From: Desulfobacterales bacterium
GTDB taxonomy: Bacteria > Desulfobacterota > Desulfobacteria > Desulfobacterales > Desulfobacteraceae
DNA length: 23,387 nucleotides
Reading direction: 5' to 3'
NCBI GenBank assembly: GCA_022361315.1
Contig: JAKSBB010000071.1
Coordinates: forward strand, 1 to 23,387
The notes under the pieces were generated by a model. It searched no databases and was not told the origin of the DNA. It saw only the letters and a list, made by a program, of their open reading frames with translations. The translations under genes were made by a program, and so were the position numbers. This document shows, one piece after another, positions 1-6,815 of the stretch; the stretch's first letter is position 1; every line of letters begins with the position of its first letter.

Positions 1-487
1 CCACCACCCCCACCACGGGAAGGATAACGATCCGGTCCCAGAGTTTGATGGCAGGGGTGGAAATTTCCATGATGGTCCGGCTCTGTTCCTTTAGCTTTTT
101 CTCCTGGCGGACCCGTTCCGATATGTCCAGGATGTATTCCAGGCCCCCCACAATGTTGCCCTCCGCATCTTTGAGAGCGGCTGCCGTGTATTCAATCGGG
201 ATCTGCCGGCCTCTGAGGGTGACTTCGTTCCGGACCGTGATGGTTCTTCCCCCATCGATGACCCGGCGCATCCGGCAGTCTTCGGTGCCACAGTGGCGGG
301 AGTTGAACACCTCGGCGCAGGGAACTCCCCGGATTTCTTCCCAGGGGGTACCCACAAGATCCAGGCCGGCCTGATTCATAAATATCAGTTCCAGAGACCG
401 GTTTACGGCCATGACCGGCGTGGGAATCTGTTGAAGCACGTTGAGGGCCAGGTCGTTGTTTATCTCTGTAAATTTATTGGCATTCAT
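1..487 (-). CDS. PAS-STAS protein (RsbR-like), 3' end missing
   Basis: The reading frame is open from ATG at 487 to the left edge, giving 162 codons without a stop. Residues about 15-125 form a PAS domain ending in the usual LEYILDISERV-type edge. From residue 140 comes MEISTPAIKLWDRIVILPVVG, the opening strand and loop of RsbR-type STAS domains (family knowledge: such proteins act in partner switching with anti-sigma-like kinases or in stressosome-type complexes). No membrane segment is seen, so it is probably cytoplasmic. The PAS domain has a Cys cluster (C57, C66, C71). It starts 11 nt after the stop of the receptor gene, and its AAGGAGA ribosome site overlaps that stop, so the two are surely co-transcribed and probably translationally coupled. 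The STAS phospho-acceptor Ser/Thr lies outside the window. PAS-STAS identity is fairly secure; the downstream target is unknown. Confidence 0.85.
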   Translation of the reverse strand, partial: MNANKFTEINNDLALNVLQQIPTPVMAVNRSLELIFMNQAGLDLVGTPWEEIRGVPCAEVFNSRHCGTEDCRMRRVIDGGRTITVRNEVTLRGRQIPIEYTAAALKDAEGNIVGGLEYILDISERVRQEKKLKEQSRTIMEISTPAIKLWDRIVILPVVGVV

Positions 488-493
488 TTCGGG

Positions 494-500
494 TCTCCTT
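494..500 (-). promoter_or_regulatory. Ribosome binding site overlapping the upstream stop codon
   Basis: On the minus strand AAGGAGA lies 6 nt before ATG 487 and overlaps the TAA stop (501-499) of the receptor gene. It fixes the start of the PAS-STAS gene and suggests that ribosomes finishing the receptor feed straight into it. Confidence 0.8.
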
Positions 501-3500
501 ACCTTATTTTATACTTTTCTTTTTCTCCGGCCTGCACCAGCAGTGCGTTGATTTCCGCTTTCAGATCGATCATCTTCTCTTCCCGGCCGATGGCCATGTT
601 GTAGAACCGTTCCAGCTCCTTCAGATTGTCCTGGAGCTCATTTTCCGCCGCTTTTTGTCCGGTGATGTCCACAAAACTTTCCAGGAACTGCTTGCGGCCC
701 CCCAGCATCACCGGGACAACGGTTTTGAGGATGGGCACCTCACGGCCGTCTCCGGTGATCAATACCCGTTCCGCATTTTCGATCCGTTCCATATTGTCGA
801 TGACCGGGCAGTCATGTTCTGCTCTTGGGCAGACAAATTGATGGCACTTCCGGTTCACAATATCGGTCCTGCTCAGACCGATCATCCGGGCCGCAGCCGG
901 GTTGACATCAACAATGGTACGGGTCTCGGGGTCAATGATGAGGATGCCGGTGTTCACGGATTCCAGGATGGTATTGACCCGTTTTTCACTTTCCTTGAGG
1001 GCCTGACGGGCCGCCCGTTTTTCGGATATGTCGTCGATGACCCAGATCACCCCTTGCTCCATATCCGGCGGCATGGCGGTATCCAGGGCTTTCCCCGAAA
1101 AGGAGCACCAGATACCTGTACCGTCCCTGCGTTTGAGCTGGTATTCGGCATGCACCTGTTCCCCCTTTGCCAGACGGGCATAGTAGGTATCGCCGAAGGC
1201 CTGAAAATCGTCTTCGCTCATATGGAACCGGTTCATACGCATCCCCACCATATCCCTGGGAGAGTCGTAACCGAGAATTTCCGCAGTTTTTACATTACAC
1301 CGGTAGATACGGCGCCGGCCTTTCAGGAGAAGGATACCCACGTGGGCGTTGTCAAAGATCTGCTGAAGTTCCGTTCTGATTTTCTGGACCGTTTCCTGGG
1401 CCTTGTTCCGTTCGGTGATATCCCGGATGGTGCCCACGGCGTACCAGTTGTCACCCACCTGGAAGGCGGAAACCCCCACCTCCACCGGAAAACGGGTGCC
1501 GTCTTTCTTCAGGGCTTCCAGTTCCTGGAGGCGTCCCACCACAGGGCCCTGACCGGTTTGTGAAAACCGCTTCAGCCCTTCACCGGCACGCGCCCTGAAT
1601 TCCTCAGGGGCAAAAAGGGCGTGCATGTCGCGGCCCATGGCCTCCCCTGCCGGTATATCGAAGAGCTCCTCAGCGGCATGGTTCCAGTACATCACCCGGG
1701 CCTCACCATCAATCATCACCAGCCCGTCATGGATGGCCTCGCTCATGGCCCGGGTCTTACGTTCACTTTCCAGCAGCCGTTGTTCGGTGCGTTTGCGTTC
1801 TGTTACCTCTCTTGCAAGCCGCCGGTTCCAGTACATCACAATCACGAACAATACCAGTGCGGCTCCCAGGATTTTGGCGATGAGCCAGACATCCATTCCC
1901 TGCTCATAGTGCAGGCTGAGCCAGCGCTGGTAAATGGCGCGGTGGTCCTCTTCGGTCATGCTGTTCAGGGCTTTGTTGATAATGGATACGGCCAGGGGAT
2001 AGGCGGGATCCACACCGATGCGGTGGTTAAAGATATAGTCGGTTTCCCCGGCGATTTTAAGGTTGGTGAAACCGCTTTCCTGAATGGTGTGGATGACCAC
2101 AGCCATGTGGCCCACAAAGGCGTCCACCTGCCGGTTTGTGAGCGCCATCAGCCCGGTTTTGACATCATCTGTCTGGACCAGATCGATTTCGGGAAAATCG
2201 TTCTTAAGGTAATGGTAGCTTGTGTAACCCTTGCCCACGGCGACTTTACGACCGTTCAACTGTGAGGTCCCGGCAATGTAACTCACATCATCCCGGGTCA
2301 CGATCACCAGGGGGAAATTCACAAAGGGTTGACTCAGGTGGACCGGGCGTCCCGTCTCATCGTTTTCTCCCAGGGCCGGTATCATATCAATGTCACCGGA
2401 TTTATACCGGTCCAGCACCCGGGACCAGGTGTCACTGGGGGTAAATGAAAACCGAAGTCCGGTTTTACGGGTGATGGTGTCGAGATAATCGGCGATCATC
2501 CCACGGAATTCATCGCTGCCGTTGACAATGGACAGGGGCTGCCAGTCCACTTCGCTGAAGGCCAGGGGGGGATGGTCCGCAATAAACTCCTTCTCCGCCC
2601 GGGTCAGGGTGATGTCCCCTGTCTGTCCGGCATAGAATCGGTTCTCTTTTCTGGGAATCCACTGGAGTTCAAGGTCGGTGAGTTCCTCTTTTGAAATACC
2701 TGAAAACCCGTCATTGACAAGGGATAAAAGCGTATCATTGAACCGGGGTACACCGGCGTAAATGGCATTGCTCAGAATCGTTTCCGGGCTCTTTTTGATC
2801 TTTCCGGCCAGACCCAGGCGGTTGACCACGGCTTCCACCACCATGGTTTCATGGAACACGGCCCGGGCGGTTTTTTTCAACAGGGTGATGATCAGCTTTT
2901 CGCTGTCTGCACAGTACACCGGTTGGATGTCCGGATAGTGTTCCTTCAGCCAGTCCGCCTGGAAAGAGCCCTCAAGCACCGCCACCGGCTGGCCTGCGAG
3001 TTCTTCAAGGGGCGCCATCCCATCCCCCGTGTTGAAGTAGAGGGTGCTCTGTGCCCGATGAATGGGATCGGAGAAGGCCATCCAGGCTTCCCGGGCTTCA
3101 TTCTTGAACAGACCGGAGTGGATATCGGCACTGCCCGACCGGACCGCCGCCACACTTTCCGCCCAGCTTGAGGGCCGGAACCGGATTTTCAAACCGGTGG
3201 TATCGCTCCACAGACGCCACATGTCCACCAGGAGTCCGCCGGGATTCCCGTCTGAATCCACCATGGTCAGAGGGGGATAATCCCGGTCCATGGCAATGAT
3301 CAGGGCGCCGGTATCCTCCTGACGGGTGCCGCTGGCCCATTCCCGGGCGATTTGCTTGGATTCGGTGGCGGAGATTTTGCCCATGCCTTTCATGATGGTT
3401 TTAAGCAGCCCGGTGTTTCCCTGTTTGACTGCAGGATAAAAGCTGTTGCTGTATATGGGATCGTTGGACCTGAAGACAAACTGCCGGCGCAGATCGTGGC

Positions 3501-4095
3501 GGCCCAGGTAGTGGAGGCCGGTGAGCGTATCTGCGGCAAACACCATGAGCTCCCCTGCCTTCAGATCTTCCATGATCTCTTCATAATTGTCGTAGAGGAC
3601 CAGGGTGAACTCCGGCATGTAAGTCGTGAACCAGGAGACGACGAAATCGCCTTTAAGTACGCCGATACGATAGGCTTTGAAGGACTTCATATCCGCCGGC
3701 ACGGGCAGGCTCTTATCGTAGAAAATATGGGTGTCGCTTTTGATCAGCGGCAGGCCGAAATCCAGGAATTTGTCCCGGGATTCGTTGAAGAACAGCCCTG
3801 CATGGGCATCAGCCCCGCCGTTTTTGACGAGCTCAAGGGTGTCGTCCCAGCTGGCCGGTATATAATCCACGGAAAGCCCTGTTTTTTCACTCCAGAGTTT
3901 CCACTTGTCAATCACCATCCCGTCGGGATGGCCAGCGGCGTTGGTGAAATGAAACGGGATGCAGTCCCGGCAATAGGCCACCCGGACAGCTGCTGGATTC
4001 TGATCAGCTGCATGCGTGGACACTGCCGGCCATAGCACCCCGGCCTGCAGGAGGAACAGAGAAACTGACAATAAAAACGGCCGCCACCACTTCAT
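499..4095 (-). CDS. BvgS-like triple-SBP receptor with three PAS domains, no kinase
   Basis: This is an inner-membrane receptor of about 1198 aa. An N-terminal signal peptide (KWWRPFLLSVSLFLLQAG, then a STHA-A cleavage-like site) leads into three tandem SBP_bac_3 (Venus flytrap) domains at about 33-256, 260-490 and 500-728. One transmembrane helix follows at about 736-758, then three PAS domains (about 785-905, 915-1035, 1040-1155). BvgS family members normally continue into HisKA, HATPase, REC and HPt; here the protein stops after a 40-residue helical tail (GREEKMIDLKAEINALL). It therefore has no visible catalytic output. PAS3 carries C1084, C1089 and C1096 in a CHQFVCP..CP pattern. I chose ATG 4095 because GAGGA lies 5 nt upstream; ATG 4107 is in frame but has no ribosome site. 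The next gene encodes PAS-STAS. The ligand is unknown; the SBP_bac_3 fold suggests amino acids or other small polar molecules. Confidence 0.88.
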   Translation of the reverse strand: MKWWRPFLLSVSLFLLQAGVLWPAVSTHAADQNPAAVRVAYCRDCIPFHFTNAAGHPDGMVIDKWKLWSEKTGLSVDYIPASWDDTLELVKNGGADAHAGLFFNESRDKFLDFGLPLIKSDTHIFYDKSLPVPADMKSFKAYRIGVLKGDFVVSWFTTYMPEFTLVLYDNYEEIMEDLKAGELMVFAADTLTGLHYLGRHDLRRQFVFRSNDPIYSNSFYPAVKQGNTGLLKTIMKGMGKISATESKQIAREWASGTRQEDTGALIIAMDRDYPPLTMVDSDGNPGGLLVDMWRLWSDTTGLKIRFRPSSWAESVAAVRSGSADIHSGLFKNEAREAWMAFSDPIHRAQSTLYFNTGDGMAPLEELAGQPVAVLEGSFQADWLKEHYPDIQPVYCADSEKLIITLLKKTARAVFHETMVVEAVVNRLGLAGKIKKSPETILSNAIYAGVPRFNDTLLSLVNDGFSGISKEELTDLELQWIPRKENRFYAGQTGDITLTRAEKEFIADHPPLAFSEVDWQPLSIVNGSDEFRGMIADYLDTITRKTGLRFSFTPSDTWSRVLDRYKSGDIDMIPALGENDETGRPVHLSQPFVNFPLVIVTRDDVSYIAGTSQLNGRKVAVGKGYTSYHYLKNDFPEIDLVQTDDVKTGLMALTNRQVDAFVGHMAVVIHTIQESGFTNLKIAGETDYIFNHRIGVDPAYPLAVSIINKALNSMTEEDHRAIYQRWLSLHYEQGMDVWLIAKILGAALVLFVIVMYWNRRLAREVTERKRTEQRLLESERKTRAMSEAIHDGLVMIDGEARVMYWNHAAEELFDIPAGEAMGRDMHALFAPEEFRARAGEGLKRFSQTGQGPVVGRLQELEALKKDGTRFPVEVGVSAFQVGDNWYAVGTIRDITERNKAQETVQKIRTELQQIFDNAHVGILLLKGRRRIYRCNVKTAEILGYDSPRDMVGMRMNRFHMSEDDFQAFGDTYYARLAKGEQVHAEYQLKRRDGTGIWCSFSGKALDTAMPPDMEQGVIWVIDDISEKRAARQALKESEKRVNTILESVNTGILIIDPETRTIVDVNPAAARMIGLSRTDIVNRKCHQFVCPRAEHDCPVIDNMERIENAERVLITGDGREVPILKTVVPVMLGGRKQFLESFVDITGQKAAENELQDNLKELERFYNMAIGREEKMIDLKAEINALLVQAGEKEKYKIR

Positions 4096-4182
4096 TGAAA
4101 TCCTCATTTCAGTATTGCTGTACGGTTAAATGACTGCGAACGAACGATGTTCTTAAAGGTACGTCATTTCACATAACATCTA

Positions 4183-4198
4183 AGTTTCAAAGTTTCAA
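4183..4198. repeat. Tandem 8-bp direct repeat AGTTTCAA x2
   Basis: AGTTTCAA occurs twice back to back. On the minus strand it reads TTGAAACT twice, so each copy contains a TTGAAA hexamer that could act as a -35 element; from the upstream copy a weak TATGTG lies 17 bp further on. It may instead be a regulator binding site. Function is inferred only. Confidence 0.4.
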
Positions 4199-4283
4199 TG
4201 TATAGTTTTGGTGCCGGGTTTTATCCCTGGGGTTCATATCAGAGAAGATACGAGATTTTGGCGAAAGCGATATGGTTGACGTG

Positions 4284-4313
4284 TTGACAATTTGCCAGGA
4301 GCTGTCGTAATAC
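4284..4313 (+). promoter_or_regulatory. Putative sigma70-type promoter for the rightward operon
   Basis: A perfect TTGACA at 4284-4289 is followed after 16-18 bp by an AT-rich stretch (CGTAAT at 4306, TAATAC at 4308) that could serve as the -10 element. It lies about 70 bp before the ATG at 4381. The -35 box is strong and the -10 box is weak. Confidence 0.45.
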
Positions 4314-4380
4314 TTATGGGGTAACACCGTAAAGATCGTGACGTTTCTACGATATCTTTGAGATCCAGAGGAAAAGTTTC

Positions 4381-5481
4381 ATGGGGCCGGAGGGGCGGTT
4401 TTCTATATTGGTGGTGGACGACACCGAGGCAAACATTGATGTGCTGGTGGAGACCCTCGGCAGCGACCACGACGTTCAGGTGGCACTGGACGGGCCCGCA
4501 GCACTTGAGGCCGTGGCGCAGGACCCGCCTGATCTGATTCTTCTGGATATTGTTATGCCGGAGATGGACGGATACCGGGTCTGCGAAATATTGAAGAAGG
4601 AGACGACCACCCGGGATATCCCCGTCATTTTTATTACGGCCCTTACCGATGTCCGGAATGAGAAAAAAGGCCTGGGGCTGGGGGCGGTGGATTATATTAC
4701 CAAGCCCTTTTCAACGGCACTGGTTAAGGCTCGGGTGTCCAATCACCTTGAACTCAAGCGGCACAGGGATACCCTGACGCATCTGGTGGCGGAGCGGACC
4801 CGGGAGTTGAACCAGACCAAGGAAGCCACCATCCACAGCCTGGCAGGACTTGCGGAGACCCGTGACCCTGAAACCGGGGGCCATATTTTACGGACCCAGC
4901 GTTATGTCAGGGCGCTGGCAAGGGTGCTGGCAGCAACCCCCGGCTATACGAATGTACTTACCGAAGAGGTGATTGAACTCCTGTTTAAATCTGCCCCCCT
5001 TCACGATATCGGCAAGGTGGGGGTGGCAGACAGCATCCTTTTAAAGCCCGACCGGCTGACGGACAAGGAGTTTGAGGCCATGAAGCTGCACACCAGCTAC
5101 GGCAGAGATGCCCTGCGGTTTGCAAAAGAAAAACTGGGCCGGAATTCGTTTATGGATTATGCCAGGGAAATTGCCTACACCCACCATGAACGATGGGATG
5201 GTTCGGGTTATCCCCTCGGACTGGCCGGGGAGGAGATCCCCCTGTCCGGAAGACTCATGGCCCTTGCCGATGTGTATGACGCCCTGATCAGCCAGCGGGT
5301 GTATAAATTGCCCATGGGGCATATCAATGCCGTTTCCATTATTGAAAGCGGCAGGGGAACACATTTTGACCCGGATATTGTGGATGCCTTCATGGAGATT
5401 AAGGATGATTTCAGGATTATCGCCCTGACCTATCCGGACTCAGAAAAAGAAGCGCCCCTTTCCATTGACGCCTTTCTTTAA
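4381..5481 (+). CDS. REC-HD-GYP response regulator (c-di-GMP phosphodiesterase)
   Basis: A 366-aa cytoplasmic response regulator. The N-terminal receiver (about 8-125) shows D13/D14, phospho-acceptor D56 in LILLDIVMP, T86 and K108. A helical linker (AERTRELNQ) leads to an HD-GYP domain (about 150-350) with HDIGK at 208-212, H237, HHE at 268-270 and DGSGYP at 273-278, so all signature residues are present and it should be active. HD-GYP proteins of this family hydrolyse c-di-GMP to pGpG and/or GMP. The start is supported by AGAGGAAAAG upstream. It is the first gene of the rightward run and is followed 139 bp later by a close paralog that aligns without gaps through the catalytic motifs. It may be phosphorylated by a kinase of this cluster (inference). 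Confidence 0.93.
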   Translation: MGPEGRFSILVVDDTEANIDVLVETLGSDHDVQVALDGPAALEAVAQDPPDLILLDIVMPEMDGYRVCEILKKETTTRDIPVIFITALTDVRNEKKGLGLGAVDYITKPFSTALVKARVSNHLELKRHRDTLTHLVAERTRELNQTKEATIHSLAGLAETRDPETGGHILRTQRYVRALARVLAATPGYTNVLTEEVIELLFKSAPLHDIGKVGVADSILLKPDRLTDKEFEAMKLHTSYGRDALRFAKEKLGRNSFMDYAREIAYTHHERWDGSGYPLGLAGEEIPLSGRLMALADVYDALISQRVYKLPMGHINAVSIIESGRGTHFDPDIVDAFMEIKDDFRIIALTYPDSEKEAPLSIDAFL

Positions 5482-5620
5482 GGCCGGTCATTTTTACGGT
5501 CGATCAGTTTATGGTCCATCATGGAAAAGGGATAGCGAAAACCGAAAATAACCTGAAACGGCAGATTCTTTAGCCGTTATCACCCCGTTAAGGGAAAATC
5601 GAAAATTTAAGGAAACTGCC

Positions 5621-6724
5621 ATGGACGATGACAACACTTTTTCCGTATTGGTTGTGGATGACACCGAGGCCAATATCGACATATTGGTGGAAACCCTGAG
5701 CGACGAATACGATGTCCGCGTCGCTCTGGACGGTGAAACCGCACTTGAGGATGTTGCGGATGAAAAACCGGATTTAATCCTTCTGGATATCATGATGCCG
5801 GGTATGGACGGCTATGAGGTGTGCGAACGTCTGAAAGCAGACCCGGATACCCGGGATATCCCCATCATTTTTCTGACGGCCATGACCGAAGAGCAGAACG
5901 AAGCCAAAGGGCTGGCCCTGGGGGCCGTGGACTACGTGACCAAACCCTTTTCCCCGGACCTGGTGAAGTCCCGGGTGTTTAACCAGCTGGAACTCAAACA
6001 GCACAGGGATCACCTTCAGGATATGGTGGCCCAGCGTACCCGTGAACTGGCGCTCACCCAGGAAGTGACCATCTACAGCCTGGCCAGCCTGGCTGAGACC
6101 CGCGACCCTGAAACCGGCGGGCATATCCTGCGGACGCAACGGTATGTCAGGGCCCTGGCACAGCAATTGGCGTCTATCCCCCAATACCGGGACGATCTCA
6201 GCGACGATGTGATTGACCTGCTCTACAAATCCGCCCCTCTCCACGATATCGGTAAAGTCGGTGTGGCGGACAGTATTCTGTTGAAACCGGGGAAACTCAC
6301 GGACGAGGAGTTTGCGGAGATGAAAAACCATACGGTATACGGCAGGGATGCGTTGCGGGTGGCCGAAGAAAAACTGGGGGACAACTCCTTTATGCAGTAT
6401 GCCAGGGAAATCGCCTACACCCACCATGAGAAATGGGACGGCACAGGGTATCCCAACGGGGTGGAAGGGGATGACATTCCCCTGTCGGGCCGGCTGATGG
6501 CCATTGCAGACGTGTACGACGCCCTGATTTCCAAACGGGTGTACAAACCGCCTTTCAGCCATGCCAAGGCCATCGGCATTATCCAGAAGGACAGCGGCAC
6601 CCACTTTGATCCGGTGATGGTGGAGAACCTGATGGTCATCGAGGAGGATTTCCGGCAGATCGCCATGACCCTGGCCGATTCAAAAGAGGAACGGGATGCC
6701 CTTATGGAAGGGTTTGAAGGGTAA
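5621..6724 (+). CDS. REC-HD-GYP response regulator, paralog of the preceding gene
   Basis: A 367-aa protein with the same layout as the gene before it. Receiver: D13/D14, D56 in LILLDIMMP, T86, K108. HD-GYP: HDIGKVGVAD from 208, HHE at 268-270, DGTGYP at 273-278. The catalytic set is complete, so it is predicted to degrade c-di-GMP. AAGGA lies upstream of ATG 5621. Residue numbers match the upstream paralog exactly, which shows a tandem duplication that has diverged by substitution only across most of the length. The differences cluster in the linker, the region before HDIGK (about 181-202) and the last 20 residues. The 139-bp gap before it could hold its own promoter, but I see no clear one. 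Confidence 0.93.
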   Translation: MDDDNTFSVLVVDDTEANIDILVETLSDEYDVRVALDGETALEDVADEKPDLILLDIMMPGMDGYEVCERLKADPDTRDIPIIFLTAMTEEQNEAKGLALGAVDYVTKPFSPDLVKSRVFNQLELKQHRDHLQDMVAQRTRELALTQEVTIYSLASLAETRDPETGGHILRTQRYVRALAQQLASIPQYRDDLSDDVIDLLYKSAPLHDIGKVGVADSILLKPGKLTDEEFAEMKNHTVYGRDALRVAEEKLGDNSFMQYAREIAYTHHEKWDGTGYPNGVEGDDIPLSGRLMAIADVYDALISKRVYKPPFSHAKAIGIIQKDSGTHFDPVMVENLMVIEEDFRQIAMTLADSKEERDALMEGFEG

Positions 6725-6749
6725 GGGGTGAACATCTGGCGGGTAGTAC

Positions 6750-6786
6750 AAGGATACGTGTAATGACGGGAGGGCCTGAGCACTGA
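6750..6786 (+). promoter_or_regulatory. Leader with mini-ORF and possible CTG start
   Basis: AAGGA (6750-6754) sits 8 nt before ATG 6763, which opens a 7-codon ORF (MTGGPEH) ending in TGA at 6784-6786. Inside it, GGGAGGG (6768-6774) sits 8 nt before CTG 6783, which is in frame with the following receiver-kinase. CTG and TGA overlap as CTGA. The mini-ORF could be a coupling leader, or it could be the original start, now out of frame through a single-base change. The listed GTG start at 6816 has no ribosome site. Confidence 0.4.
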
Positions 6787-6815
6787 ACGGTGATGACAAC
6801 CAAATCAGATCTGCG

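Larger units (their letters stand above)
4108..4380. promoter_or_regulatory. Divergent intergenic region
   Basis: About 273 bp separate the leftward receptor gene from the rightward REC-HD-GYP gene, so promoters for both directions should lie here. The region is visibly more AT-rich than the genes beside it. It holds a TTGACA box for the plus strand, a tandem 8-bp repeat, and TTGAAA hexamers on the minus strand that could serve as -35 elements. I see no ORF of note, no tRNA and no known riboswitch in it. Confidence 0.6.

Noticed and set aside
655..1563. Long open frame antisense to the receptor gene
   Set aside because: It lies fully opposite a gene with clear domain content, its translation has no recognisable domain, and such open antisense frames are common in GC-rich genes.
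4128..4169. Inverted AAATGAC/GTCATTT pair in the divergent region
   Set aside because: Short arms separated by 28 bp; could easily occur by chance.
5557..5578. Hairpin AACGGC/GCCGTT between the HD-GYP genes
   Set aside because: The stem is only 6 bp with a 10-nt loop and no T-run; too weak to call a terminator.
5774..6604. 276-aa frame antisense to the second REC-HD-GYP gene
   Set aside because: A mirror of a well-supported coding region; the similar antisense frame in the paralog at 5041-5364 shows it follows from codon use, not function.
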